The notes under the pieces were generated by a model, which made no database searches, was not told where the DNA came from, and was given only the letters and a program-made list of their open reading frames with translations. Shown in pieces: positions 1 to 9,727 of a stretch of 64,000 nucleotides of DNA. A program made the position numbers and the translations under genes. The DNA comes from Bacteroidota bacterium (lineage in GTDB: Bacteria; Bacteroidota; Bacteroidia; Chitinophagales; Chitinophagaceae): the NCBI GenBank assembly GCA_023429825.1, contig JAEZDC010000072.1:20874-84873 (forward strand), read 5' to 3'. The first letter of the stretch is position 1, and every line of letters begins with the position of its first letter.

Positions 1-208
1 AATTCGAATCGCATTTAACTTTTCACCTCCCAAAAAACCATAATTTATAAGTTGTTATGTAACATGCACCCATCGCGATCCTGCTTCGCTTAAAAAATGT
101 ATTGAAAATTAGCTACTAGCTTCCAGAGGGAAAAGCTGAAGATGTATTAAACGAAAATTTATAAAAAAGCACTAATTTCCTCAACTCTTTATTTTATCTC
201 TTTTTACA
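1..208. other. AT-rich upstream region, no gene seen
   Basis: AT-rich stretch before rmuC. No open frame of convincing length or coding character is visible and no RNA gene was recognised. It presumably contains the promoter of the rmuC operon, but I cannot point to a confident promoter motif. Confidence 0.5.
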
Positions 209-1687
209 ATGACAACTTTAATTTATTGCTTGCTATCACTGGTTGCAGGCTTGTGCTTAGGCTACTTTATCCGGAACCGCAACTCAAATGTTGCATCTCT
301 GCCTCCCAATGCGGAAAGTATTAGCAAATTAGCTTCGATCGAAACCGAGAAGGCCCTGGCCGTAGCTCAAGTTGCACAATTACAAGGTCAACTTGAAACC
401 CTCCAAGGTTTACTTCGTAAGATCAGTGCAGAATCAGCTGAGAAAAATGCAAAGCTTGAAGGAGAGGCTGAACATAAAAGAAACTTGAGAGAAGAATACC
501 TAAAACTTGAACAGCGGCTTACCGAAGCTTCAAATACCATCAGCAGCTTAGACAGGCAAAAAAGTTCTTTAGATGCGGAGGTAAAATATAAAAATGAGTT
601 ATTGCAAACCCAAAAGTCAGAAATAGAACAACTGGGTAAAAAGTTCGAAGCGGAATTCAAGGTGTTAGCTCAAAATATACTAGAAGAGAAAACAAAGACC
701 TTCGATCAACACCAACAAACTTCATTGGAACAAACTCTAAAACCCTTAAAGGAAAGTATAACTACTTTTAAAACCGAGATAGAGGCGAAATATAATGCGG
801 AAAATGCTGAGAGGATCAGTTTAAAGGAGCAAATTAAGCTTATTACAGAAACGAATAAGCTTCTTTCCGAACAGGCAAATAGTCTTACCACGGCTCTAAA
901 AGGGCAAGTAAAGCAGCAAGGTAATTGGGGTGAAATGATATTGGAAAGTATTCTTGAGCATGCAGGGCTTACTAAAGATCTTCACTTCTTTGTGCAAGAA
1001 AGAATTGTTACTGAAGACGGGCAGGCGTTCTTGCCTGATGTAATTGTAAAATACCCTGACGGCAGGAGCATTATCATTGACTCGAAGGTATCTCTTAAGC
1101 ATTACGAGGAATATTGCAGTTGTAAGGATGCGGTTCAGCAAGATCAATGTCTGCAACTGCTCATTAAATCTGTTTATAACCATATAGATAATCTCAGCAG
1201 TAAAGACTATCAGCAAAAAGCAAACGCCCTTGATTTTGTTATGCTCTTTATTCCTGTTGAAGGTGCTTACATCACCGCAATGCAGGGAGATGTTGACCTT
1301 TGGAGATACGCATACAACAAAAAGGTGTTACTGATCAGCCCTACCAATTTGATTGCTGCAATGAAGTTAGTTTATGACCTATGGAAGAAAGATGCCATTA
1401 ATACAAATGCCTACGCTATTGCTGAGAAAGCAGTAAAGATATACGAGAAGCTAGCTGCGTTTGTAGAAGACTTCGAAAAAGTGGGATCTCAACTGAATAA
1501 AGCAACCAGTGTATTCAACGATGCTCAAAAGAAGTTATATACAGGAAAGGGCAACTTGTTATCGCAGGCAAGCCAGATGAAATTGAAACTGAAACATAAT
1601 AAGCCGACAAGGGAATTGCCTGCTCAATTATTAGAACAAGCATTATCAGAAGAAGAAATTGAAGACACAGAAGAGCCGGAAGAATAG
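209..1687 (+). CDS. rmuC: RmuC family DNA recombination protein
   Basis: The 492-residue protein has the usual RmuC layout. An N-terminal membrane anchor (about residues 3-20) is followed by a long coiled coil (about 45-230), a C-terminal RmuC/DUF195 domain and an acidic tail. The domain shows the family signatures GNWGE (about 237) and FLPDVIV followed by I-D-S-K (D291, K293), which fits the PD-(D/E)XK nuclease-like core proposed for the family. In E. coli RmuC limits DNA inversions and rearrangements; its exact biochemical role is not settled. Only 30 bp separate it from the next gene on the same strand, so the two are probably co-transcribed. The ATG is the first in frame after an AT-rich leader, and length is normal for the family. 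Confidence 0.93.
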   Translation: MTTLIYCLLSLVAGLCLGYFIRNRNSNVASLPPNAESISKLASIETEKALAVAQVAQLQGQLETLQGLLRKISAESAEKNAKLEGEAEHKRNLREEYLKLEQRLTEASNTISSLDRQKSSLDAEVKYKNELLQTQKSEIEQLGKKFEAEFKVLAQNILEEKTKTFDQHQQTSLEQTLKPLKESITTFKTEIEAKYNAENAERISLKEQIKLITETNKLLSEQANSLTTALKGQVKQQGNWGEMILESILEHAGLTKDLHFFVQERIVTEDGQAFLPDVIVKYPDGRSIIIDSKVSLKHYEEYCSCKDAVQQDQCLQLLIKSVYNHIDNLSSKDYQQKANALDFVMLFIPVEGAYITAMQGDVDLWRYAYNKKVLLISPTNLIAAMKLVYDLWKKDAINTNAYAIAEKAVKIYEKLAAFVEDFEKVGSQLNKATSVFNDAQKKLYTGKGNLLSQASQMKLKLKHNKPTRELPAQLLEQALSEEEIEDTEEPEE

Positions 1688-1717
1688 ATCTACGTATTCA
1701 TATTAACCAAAACTAAC

Positions 1718-4700
1718 ATGCAGCTACAAGAAGTAGAGTTCATTTACAGCCCCGTGATCAATTTTGCCATGCAGCAAAATCATGTACCCGTTATTCGTAA
1801 GTTGGCAATAAAAAATACAACAGAATCTGACCTGGAGAATATTGCAATTCACCTAACATTTGACCCTGATTTTGCAGAGAGCTTCAGTCACAAAATTGAT
1901 TCTATTAAAAAAAATGAAACAGTTGAGCTGAATACAATAGATATCAAAGTTTCAGCTAAATATCTTGCTGAACTTACCGAAAGAGTTTCTGGAACTGCAA
2001 CACTAACCATTACCAACAAGAATAATGATGAATTGTATAAAAACAGGTTTCAGCTAGACTTGTTGGCATACGACCAGTGGAATGGCATTTTAATGTTGCC
2101 AGAATTAGCATCCACATTTATTACACCCAACCACCCACAAATACCTAAGATAATAAAGCGAGCTTCGGAGATACTCAATAAATGGACTGGTAACCCCTCT
2201 TTTGATGAATACCAAAGCAGAAATCCAGATAGGGTTCGCAAACAAATGGCTGCTATTTACGAAGCCATTTCAGAGATAAATATTGTGTACTGCTCCGTAC
2301 CGGCCAGCTTTGAAGAGATGGGGCAAAGAATAAGAATGTGTGATACGATCTTCTCTACTCTAATGGCAAACTGCCTTGATCTTTCATTGCTTTACACTTC
2401 CTGCCTTGAAGCTGTAGGCATACATTCTTTACTTATGATCGTAAAAGGCCATGCATTTGCAGGTGCATGGTTAATTAATGAATCCTTCGCTGATGCTGTG
2501 AATGATGATCCTTCTCTTATCACAAAACGTACAGCAAGTGGCATTAATGAAATTGCTGTAGTTGAATGTACCTGCATGAATGCAGGTAGTAATGCTTCGT
2601 TCGATGCTGCAGTGTCTGCTGCAGATTCGAAAATGATAAACATCAATGAGTTTCTTTTATTTATCGATGTAAAGCGAAGCAGGTTTAGTGGTATTCGTCC
2701 TTTGCCCTTGCGGATAAAGAAAGATAATGGCTGGGAAATTGTTGAAGAACAACGCAGCACCCGTAATAACGATGCCCCCGAAGAGATAACAGCAGGAGCT
2801 AAACTGATATATGTTGAGAAGATAGATGTCTCGAAGCAAAGATTATGGGAAAGGAAACTGCTAGACCTTACTTTAAGAAATAGCCTCCTGAACTTAAGAA
2901 TCACTAAAAGCACTTTACAGTTCATTGGCATCAATGTATCCAAATTAGAAGACGCACTAGCAAATGGACAGGAGTTCCAAGTTCTTGCAAGACCAACAGA
3001 TTGGGATAATCCTTTACGAAATGCTGGTGTTTATCAGGCTCTCAACCAAAGTGAGCCTATTCTTGACCTGATAGCACATGAATTCACACAAAAAAGATTA
3101 AGAGCTTACCTTAATGAAACGGAATTACAGCATTCTATCATTTCGCTATATCGTTCGTCACGATTATCTATAGAAGAAAATGGAGCTAACACTTTATATG
3201 TTGCATTAGGCCTACTACGTTGGTACGAAACAGAGCAGAGTGAAAGGCAGAGGTATGCACCGTTATTATTGATCCCTGTAGAGATTATCAAAAAATCTGC
3301 TCAAAAAGGTTTTATTATAAGAGGTCGAGAAGAAGAGCCGATGATGAACATAACATTGCTTGAAATGTTACGGCAGGACTTTGGGGTAAATATCGGGGGA
3401 TTAGAGAATTTGCCGAAAGATGAGTATGGGGTTGATGTAAAAGGCGTATTCAACATAGTTAGGCAAGCAGTGATGGGTAAAAAAGGATGGGATGTAGAAG
3501 AACAATGTTTTCTTTCTACATTCTCATTCAGCAAATTCATTTTATGGAATGATATTCATAATAATGCTGAAGACTTGCTTAGAAACAAACTGGTGAACAG
3601 TCTTGTTTCGGGTAAATTGGAATGGCAACCAAAAGATTTTGTTGAAGTTGATCTAGATAAAGACCTCCATCCTGGTTCTGTAGCGTTACCTATCAGCACA
3701 GATTCTTCGCAACTAAAGGCAATTATTACCGCAGCAAGCGATGAAAGCTTTGTGCTGCATGGTCCTCCTGGAACAGGAAAGTCTCAAACCATTACGAATA
3801 TTATTGCTAATGCTTTATATCAGGGTAAAAGAGTATTATTCGTTTCCGCCAAAAAAGCAGCATTGGATGTAGTGCATTCAAGATTAGTATCAGTTGGTTT
3901 AGCACCTTTTTGCTTAGAACTTCATTCCAATAAGTCAAAAAAATCTGATGTATTAGAACAACTGAAAAGATCTACAGAAGTAACACGAAAAGGTTCACCT
4001 GCCAATTTTGCTGCGGAAGCAGAGAGATTACATACGCTGAGAAATGAATTGAATGAGTATGTGAAATCACTGCATAAAAAACATTACTTTGGGTTATCGC
4101 TTTTTGAAATATTCTCTGCTTACAGCAGTATAAAAAAAGATGCTGAAAAAGTTGAATTTTCTGCTTCGGATATAAAAGAACTCACCCAGCAAAAGGTTGT
4201 AATATGGAATGACCTCGCTGAAGATATACAAGCAGTGGGTACCATTATTTCTCATCCTTACAAACACTGTTTAACTGCAATAAACACTATTCAATATTCT
4301 CAGCAGTTGAAGCAAGATGCTCATAAAATATTAACGGCATACAAAGAATTACTCAGTGAACTTGAAGACACAATTGCCAAAGTTGCCTCAACTCTTAAAA
4401 TTGAAGAAACACTTACAAAAAGGCAACAAACAGAAGCATTAAGCAATATTGTTTCCATGCTATTGTTATTGCCTAATGTTCCTTCTCAGTTGTTTGCTAT
4501 TGAACATGCACAGGAAAACCTACCTAAGATCATCAAAGTTGCAGAGCATGGTAATAAAAGAAATGATTTAAGAACTTCATTATTTCAGGCATTCAATAAA
4601 GAAATATTATCGGTAAACGCACAACAACTGCTGACCGAATGGAATATCGCAGCAGGCAAATGGCTCTTACCAAAGTATCTTAAGCAAACTTCCATTTCGA

Positions 4701-7543
4701 AATCTCTAAAGAGATTAACATTAAATGGCAGCATAGATAAAGCATCAGTTCCAGCTATCCTGCAACAGGTAATTGACTACAAGTACGAGCAGGAAGTAAT
4801 TGATAAAGCCTCAGATCTGGCATACCATCTTCAGTTCTTATGGAATAATGGTGAGTGTGACTGGAATAGCCTGATCACTATCTGCAACGCCATATCCAAT
4901 ATCAACCGTGAAATATTTAAGCTTGCTGAACCTGCAGTGGCAGGTATATGGAGAAGCACTTTAGCGGAGCAGTTTTATGAAGACAGCAAAATGTATATAA
5001 GCTCACATGCTGATTTACTTGGAAGGTATAAGCAATTGACAACTGACATCCTTACTAAAGAAAATGAGTTGCGTTCTCTTCTTTCTATAAATGTTGAATC
5101 ACTGGTACAGGGCGAAGAGAAATGGTATATCCGTTTACTGTCTTATACGCAAACATGGCTCAGCAATCTTGACAAGCTTAAAGATTGGATACAATGGAAC
5201 CAGGTAAAAGATAAATCATTAAATGCAGGTTTACAGCCACTGATAGCAGCTTTTGAAACTGGCAGGTTTGAAAGCAATGAGGTGATTACCGAGTTTAAAA
5301 GAGGATTATATAAAGCATGTGGTGATCATATTGTTGACAATGATCCTATTCTTTCGTCATTTAATGGAAGAATGTTTGAAGAAAAGATCAAACGGTTTAA
5401 AGAGATTAATAAACAATTCGAAAAACTTACAAAAGACGAGTTATACGCAAGACTGGCGTCTAAGATTCCCGACTTTACAAGAGAGGCTGCACAAACTTCG
5501 GAGATAGGCATGCTTCAACGTACCATAAAAAATAATGGCAGGGCAATGTCGATAAGAAAGTTATTTGATGGTATTCCTAACGTGCTGCCTAGGCTTACAC
5601 CCTGCATGCTCATGAGCCCGATTTCTGTTGCCCAGTATTTTGATACAGCAGATGAAAAGTTTGACTTACTTGTATTCGATGAAGCATCTCAATTACCAAC
5701 ATGTGAAGCAGTAGGTGCCATAGCAAGAGCGAAGAATGTTATTGTGGTAGGTGATCCAAAGCAGATGCCGCCAACCAGTTTCTTTGCCACCAATAACATT
5801 GATGAAGAAAATATCGAGAAAGAAGATCTGGAAAGCATCTTAGATGATTGTCTTGCTCTCTCAATACCATCCAAACATTTGTTATGGCATTACCGCAGTA
5901 AGCATGAGAGTTTAATTGCCTTCAGTAATGCTAAGTATTATGACAATAAGCTCCTAACCTTCCCTTCAACAGATGATATCATATCTAAAGTATCATTTGT
6001 AAAAGTTGATGGCTATTATGATAAAGGAAAAACCCGCCAAAACAGTTTTGAAGCAAAGGCTATCGTAAATGAAATCGTGAAGAGGCTCTTGGATCCGCAG
6101 CTTAGCAAAAGAAGCATTGGCGTAGTTACATTCAGTGTAGTACAGCAGATATTGATTGAAGATATGTTGAACGAAGTCTTCAAATCAAAACCTGAATTAG
6201 AAAAAGCTGCCTATGAAAGAGAAGAATCTTTATTCATCAAAAACTTAGAAAACGTGCAAGGTGATGAACGAGACGTTATTCTTTTTTCTATTTGTTATGG
6301 ACCGGATAAAGATGGGAAGGTGAGCTTAAACTTCGGCCCAATTAACAGAGATGGAGGATGGAGGAGATTAAATGTCGCAGTATCAAGAGCAAGGTATGAG
6401 ATGAGAGTTTTCTCTACGCTAACATCAGACCAAATTGATCTTGCCCGTACCGCGTCTGTGGGTGTAGCAGGATTGAAAGGCTTTCTTGCGTTTGCAGAAA
6501 AAGGAAAATCAGCATTGCCCAATAGGGTGGTTCATAAATCTGATAAAGCAGCACAGTTTGAAGTAATGCTGGCAGAGCAGATAAAATTGGAAGGTTATAA
6601 TGTGCATGTAGATATAGGGTGTTCATCTTATAAAGTAGATATAGGCATTGTGCATCCGCAAAATGAACATGAATACCTGTTAGGAATTTTATGCGACGGC
6701 GAGAATTACTACAATGCTGCCACTTGCAGGGACCGAGAAATTGTGCAGCCACAAGTGTTGGAAAGCTTAGGATGGAATATACATAAGGTATGGAGTGCAG
6801 ATTGGTGGGAAAACCCGCACAAAGTAATAGCCGCAATTATTGAGGCTATCCAAAGTGCAAAGAATAACACAAAGCCAGAGCCTCTGCCGCAGGTCCAAGA
6901 ATTTGAACATACACCATCGAATGAGCAAGTAAGCAGCGCGGAGGTAAACACTGTATCTAATAATTCAGCGGTTACAAATGCAAATGTTTACCAATTCTGC
7001 AAATTATCGGCAATAGGCACTGCTACTTCAGACGATTTTTTAATGGCTTTCAACACTTCAAAAGTAATAACTCAGATACAAGATGTATTACAATCTGAAG
7101 CCCCCATCAGTAAAAGTCTTTTAATGAAGAGAGTGCTTTCAGCTTGGGGCATTAGCAGAAGCGGAGTAAGGATCACGACTCATTTTGAAGACCTGCTTAA
7201 AAAGATTAATGTTAGAAAAACACAACATGGCAATAATATTTTTCTGTGGAGAGAAGAACAACACCCTTCAGCATATTTTGTGTATCGCAGTGCAGCAAGT
7301 GATATAGAGAAAAGAGATGCCGAAGACCTGCCGCCTGAAGAAGTTGCTAATGGGGTAAAAGAAATACTTCAGCATCAGATTAGTCTTTCACAACAAGATC
7401 TGATAAGGGAAACAGCCAAGCTATTTGGTTTTGCCAGGATCGGCGGTAATGTCGAGAATGCGATGAAGTTTGGAATTGAAGTAGCGATAGAGAAAGGAAT
7501 CGCTCGTAAAGAAAATGAACGAGTGATCTGGAATACTAGTTAG
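1718..7543 (+). CDS. DUF4011 / SF1 helicase / Vsr-like nuclease, large Hhe-like protein
   Basis: A 1941-residue multidomain protein. Residues about 190-260 resemble a transglutaminase-like fold (C219-L-D221 and H245 in GHAFAGAW). The DUF4011 signature KLLDLTLRN begins near 376. An SF1 helicase core follows: Walker A GPPGTGKS at 682, a long coiled insertion, Walker B DEAS at 1321, GDPKQMPP near 1345, NVQGDERD near 1512 and NVAVSRAR near 1551. A Vsr/MTES_1575-type endonuclease-like region lies at about 1610-1705, and a C-terminal DUF3320-like segment begins near 1770. From memory, the DUF4011-helicase-Vsr arrangement was reported as an anti-phage gene (Hhe) in the large defence screen of Gao and colleagues. 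The defence role here is inferred from that architecture and from the neighbours. Confidence 0.88.
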   Translation: MQLQEVEFIYSPVINFAMQQNHVPVIRKLAIKNTTESDLENIAIHLTFDPDFAESFSHKIDSIKKNETVELNTIDIKVSAKYLAELTERVSGTATLTITNKNNDELYKNRFQLDLLAYDQWNGILMLPELASTFITPNHPQIPKIIKRASEILNKWTGNPSFDEYQSRNPDRVRKQMAAIYEAISEINIVYCSVPASFEEMGQRIRMCDTIFSTLMANCLDLSLLYTSCLEAVGIHSLLMIVKGHAFAGAWLINESFADAVNDDPSLITKRTASGINEIAVVECTCMNAGSNASFDAAVSAADSKMININEFLLFIDVKRSRFSGIRPLPLRIKKDNGWEIVEEQRSTRNNDAPEEITAGAKLIYVEKIDVSKQRLWERKLLDLTLRNSLLNLRITKSTLQFIGINVSKLEDALANGQEFQVLARPTDWDNPLRNAGVYQALNQSEPILDLIAHEFTQKRLRAYLNETELQHSIISLYRSSRLSIEENGANTLYVALGLLRWYETEQSERQRYAPLLLIPVEIIKKSAQKGFIIRGREEEPMMNITLLEMLRQDFGVNIGGLENLPKDEYGVDVKGVFNIVRQAVMGKKGWDVEEQCFLSTFSFSKFILWNDIHNNAEDLLRNKLVNSLVSGKLEWQPKDFVEVDLDKDLHPGSVALPISTDSSQLKAIITAASDESFVLHGPPGTGKSQTITNIIANALYQGKRVLFVSAKKAALDVVHSRLVSVGLAPFCLELHSNKSKKSDVLEQLKRSTEVTRKGSPANFAAEAERLHTLRNELNEYVKSLHKKHYFGLSLFEIFSAYSSIKKDAEKVEFSASDIKELTQQKVVIWNDLAEDIQAVGTIISHPYKHCLTAINTIQYSQQLKQDAHKILTAYKELLSELEDTIAKVASTLKIEETLTKRQQTEALSNIVSMLLLLPNVPSQLFAIEHAQENLPKIIKVAEHGNKRNDLRTSLFQAFNKEILSVNAQQLLTEWNIAAGKWLLPKYLKQTSISKSLKRLTLNGSIDKASVPAILQQVIDYKYEQEVIDKASDLAYHLQFLWNNGECDWNSLITICNAISNINREIFKLAEPAVAGIWRSTLAEQFYEDSKMYISSHADLLGRYKQLTTDILTKENELRSLLSINVESLVQGEEKWYIRLLSYTQTWLSNLDKLKDWIQWNQVKDKSLNAGLQPLIAAFETGRFESNEVITEFKRGLYKACGDHIVDNDPILSSFNGRMFEEKIKRFKEINKQFEKLTKDELYARLASKIPDFTREAAQTSEIGMLQRTIKNNGRAMSIRKLFDGIPNVLPRLTPCMLMSPISVAQYFDTADEKFDLLVFDEASQLPTCEAVGAIARAKNVIVVGDPKQMPPTSFFATNNIDEENIEKEDLESILDDCLALSIPSKHLLWHYRSKHESLIAFSNAKYYDNKLLTFPSTDDIISKVSFVKVDGYYDKGKTRQNSFEAKAIVNEIVKRLLDPQLSKRSIGVVTFSVVQQILIEDMLNEVFKSKPELEKAAYEREESLFIKNLENVQGDERDVILFSICYGPDKDGKVSLNFGPINRDGGWRRLNVAVSRARYEMRVFSTLTSDQIDLARTASVGVAGLKGFLAFAEKGKSALPNRVVHKSDKAAQFEVMLAEQIKLEGYNVHVDIGCSSYKVDIGIVHPQNEHEYLLGILCDGENYYNAATCRDREIVQPQVLESLGWNIHKVWSADWWENPHKVIAAIIEAIQSAKNNTKPEPLPQVQEFEHTPSNEQVSSAEVNTVSNNSAVTNANVYQFCKLSAIGTATSDDFLMAFNTSKVITQIQDVLQSEAPISKSLLMKRVLSAWGISRSGVRITTHFEDLLKKINVRKTQHGNNIFLWREEQHPSAYFVYRSAASDIEKRDAEDLPPEEVANGVKEILQHQISLSQQDLIRETAKLFGFARIGGNVENAMKFGIEVAIEKGIARKENERVIWNTS

Positions 7544-7562
7544 TTTGTAAACGAAGAACAAT

Positions 7563-8360
7563 ATGTATTATTCAGTAAAAAAGAAAACCTACCTGCTTCT
7601 TGATGCAACAGATGGCGGAAGGGGGTGGGACAAAATCATCAATAGCTTTATTGTATCCCTAATAATTCTTAATACAATAGCAGTTATATTGGAAACTGTT
7701 GAAACCCTTCGCTTGACTTATGAGGCTTGGTTTCGAGGCTTTGAATTTTTTTCTATCATTGCCTTTTCAACTGAGTATATTCTTAGAGTTTGGTGTTGTA
7801 CCGACTTAGAAAAGTATAAACATCCGTTAAAGGGCAGATTAAAGTACGTGCTCTCTTCGGGTGCCATTATCGATTTGATTTCAATTCTTCCATTTTATTT
7901 GCCGCTATTTATTAAATCGGATTTCAGAATCTTACGAGCTTTAAGACTAGTTCGCTTCTTACGGTTCTTTAAGCTTGGCAGGTACATGAATGCATCACGC
8001 ATTATAAAAAAGGTTCTTCAGAAGAAAAAAGACCAACTAGTCTTCAGTTTAACGATTACCTTTTTTTTGATTGTTGTAGCCTCATGCCTCATGTATTTCA
8101 CAGAACATGAAGCGCAACCGGATAAGTTTTCGAGTATACCAGAAACAATGTGGTGGAGTGTTGCTACATTAACAACGGTAGGATATGGTGATTTATACCC
8201 TATTACTATCCTCGGCAAAATTTTGACTGCTTGTATTTCTATTCTTGGAATTGGCATGTTCGCATTACCCGCAGGAATATTAGCGTCAGGCTTTTCAGAT
8301 GAGTTTAAAGGAAATGAAGAAAAAAAGTATTGCTCCAAATGTGGAACTAAGATTGATTAA
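7563..8360 (+). CDS. Voltage-gated potassium-type ion channel
   Basis: A 265-residue six-helix channel subunit of the inner membrane. S1-S3 lie between about residues 26 and 115. S4 is a clear voltage sensor with arginines or lysines every third position (R122 onward, RILRALRLVRFLRFF). S5, a pore helix and the potassium selectivity filter TVGYGD (205-210) come next, then S6. An unusual cytosolic tail ends in CSKCGTK, half of a zinc ribbon. It starts 19 bp after the helicase gene on the same strand, which suggests a shared transcript. A membrane effector next to a DNA-sensing helicase-nuclease would fit abortive defence, but this is inference. It could equally be an ordinary Kv-like channel that happens to follow. 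Confidence 0.88.
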   Translation: MYYSVKKKTYLLLDATDGGRGWDKIINSFIVSLIILNTIAVILETVETLRLTYEAWFRGFEFFSIIAFSTEYILRVWCCTDLEKYKHPLKGRLKYVLSSGAIIDLISILPFYLPLFIKSDFRILRALRLVRFLRFFKLGRYMNASRIIKKVLQKKKDQLVFSLTITFFLIVVASCLMYFTEHEAQPDKFSSIPETMWWSVATLTTVGYGDLYPITILGKILTACISILGIGMFALPAGILASGFSDEFKGNEEKKYCSKCGTKID

Positions 8361-8477
8361 TATAGCTTATTGTAATCCGATCCCTAAAATCATAGCACAA
8401 TTAAAATTGAATTGCAGACTAAGAGGGTTCGAATCGTTACGAGAAGTGAACCTATGAATTGAAACCATAGGTGTCAA

Positions 8478-9479
8478 TTATTTACTTTCTGTTTTTATTT
8501 CTGCAATGTTAGGATAACTTCCTAATTGTCCTATGAACTTTGGTAAGAACCATTCTCTACAAACTTCCTCATAGATACTGCTCAAGTTGTCAAGTTGCTC
8601 CCAGACTTGTATTGATGCTATGATCAAAGCATGGTAGTTATTTAGTTTACCTTCTTTGATATTTGCAACCAACTTGTCAAGATTTAATTTACAACGTCCC
8701 AACGCAAATAAATGGTCGCCAATTTTCCAAATGTCTAATTGTAAAAGCTGGTCAGCAAAAAACAAGATGAAGTTCGAAAGTTCTTTCGTTACAAATTCGA
8801 GTTCTTTTCCTTCATTTGGAGTGCCGCTAAGGAAAGCTATTTCAGGTTGTGAAATTTCTCTTTTTAGTTCTTTGAGTTGGTATCGAATAGTTGAAAATGC
8901 AGAATATAGTTTGCTTCTCTTTGCATAAAGGCGTAGCGGAACTAAGCTTTCAAATGAGCCGTCAATTTTATTGTCAGTTGGGATTGGAATAGTTACTGTG
9001 TCTTGGTTGCGATAGTTTGGGTTCTTTGGTTGAATATATTTGTCAATAAGATCGTTAAGGCAAATGGCGAAGAGTTCATTTTGCTTTGTGTCAACAACAA
9101 ATAGCATTACACAAACAGAAGTCCCAACTCTTTTTACAGTATTCAACAAAGAAGTGTCAATTGTATAATTGATTACTTGTATTTCGATATACTCATCTTT
9201 GTTCTCTTTCCAATTTGCTTTTGCTACATTATGAACTGGATAAATCCTAATGGTCTTTTGTTCTAATTCGGCAGTCCCTGTAACTTGAACAAAAAGAAAT
9301 TCACCAAGTGTTTCAGACATCACTTTATCTTCGTCAAGAAAACCAAAAAGTTCTATTAGTAAATCAATACCATAGTCAGGAGTAATTGTTCTGATGACCC
9401 ACTCGGCAGGCAGAAAGGACTTCACCTTCTCAATAGCATTGTCTCCAATAATATGCGAAATCGGTCTTTTCTTGCTCAT
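8478..9479 (-). CDS. DUF4365 domain-containing protein
   Basis: A 333-residue soluble protein. The N-terminal 150 residues match the DUF4365 pattern: after an HIIGD start come WVIRT, PDYGIDLLIEL and then FVQVTGT, which resembles the D...E/QxK layout of restriction-endonuclease-like folds (the expected lysine of QVKGT is T here). The remainder is helical and unassigned. DUF4365 proteins are often found alone in defence islands and mobile DNA; the biochemical function is not established. It converges on the channel gene and lies next to a degenerate cassette-type recombination site, consistent with acquisition as a single-gene cassette in reverse orientation. Confidence 0.75.
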   Translation of the reverse strand: MSKKRPISHIIGDNAIEKVKSFLPAEWVIRTITPDYGIDLLIELFGFLDEDKVMSETLGEFLFVQVTGTAELEQKTIRIYPVHNVAKANWKENKDEYIEIQVINYTIDTSLLNTVKRVGTSVCVMLFVVDTKQNELFAICLNDLIDKYIQPKNPNYRNQDTVTIPIPTDNKIDGSFESLVPLRLYAKRSKLYSAFSTIRYQLKELKREISQPEIAFLSGTPNEGKELEFVTKELSNFILFFADQLLQLDIWKIGDHLFALGRCKLNLDKLVANIKEGKLNNYHALIIASIQVWEQLDNLSSIYEEVCREWFLPKFIGQLGSYPNIAEIKTESK

Positions 9480-9494
9480 AACTTACTAGGTAGT

Positions 9495-9708
9495 CGTGTC
9501 ACCAAAGAGTTGCCGCTAAAGTTAAAGCATTGGCTGTGGGTATTATGTGTTCCGTCTGCCCGGTGCCGCTGATGATTAAAGATACAAAAGCTAATTGCTT
9601 ATTCTGCTACTTAGCTTTATTCGTTTGCCGAAACCAAAGATGATTAACGACCAAAAGGTTAAGAATATATTCATCGCCCTGCCGTATTACCAATGCAATG
9701 TTGGCTGC
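9495..9708 (+). repeat. Degenerate attC-like cassette junction
   Basis: Gene-free stretch between DUF4365 and DUF2971. It ends in GTTGGCTGC (9700-9708), the same core that opens two cassettes further on, and contains GCTGATGATTAA on the left and GAATATATTCATCGCCC on the right, resembling the inner boxes of the better preserved sites at 12.2, 13.2 and 16.3 kb. An inverted GCATTGG / CCAATGC pair is present. The match is partial, so I read it as a diverged or decayed member of the same family. Confidence 0.4.
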
Positions 9709-9727
9709 TGTATTATTACAATTGTCG

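Noticed and set aside
1..8436. TTCGAATCG at the window start and again at 8428-8436, as possible attachment-site repeats around the rmuC/helicase/channel trio
   Set aside because: Only 9 bp shared, the sequence is partly palindromic, and no tRNA gene or integrase is next to either copy.
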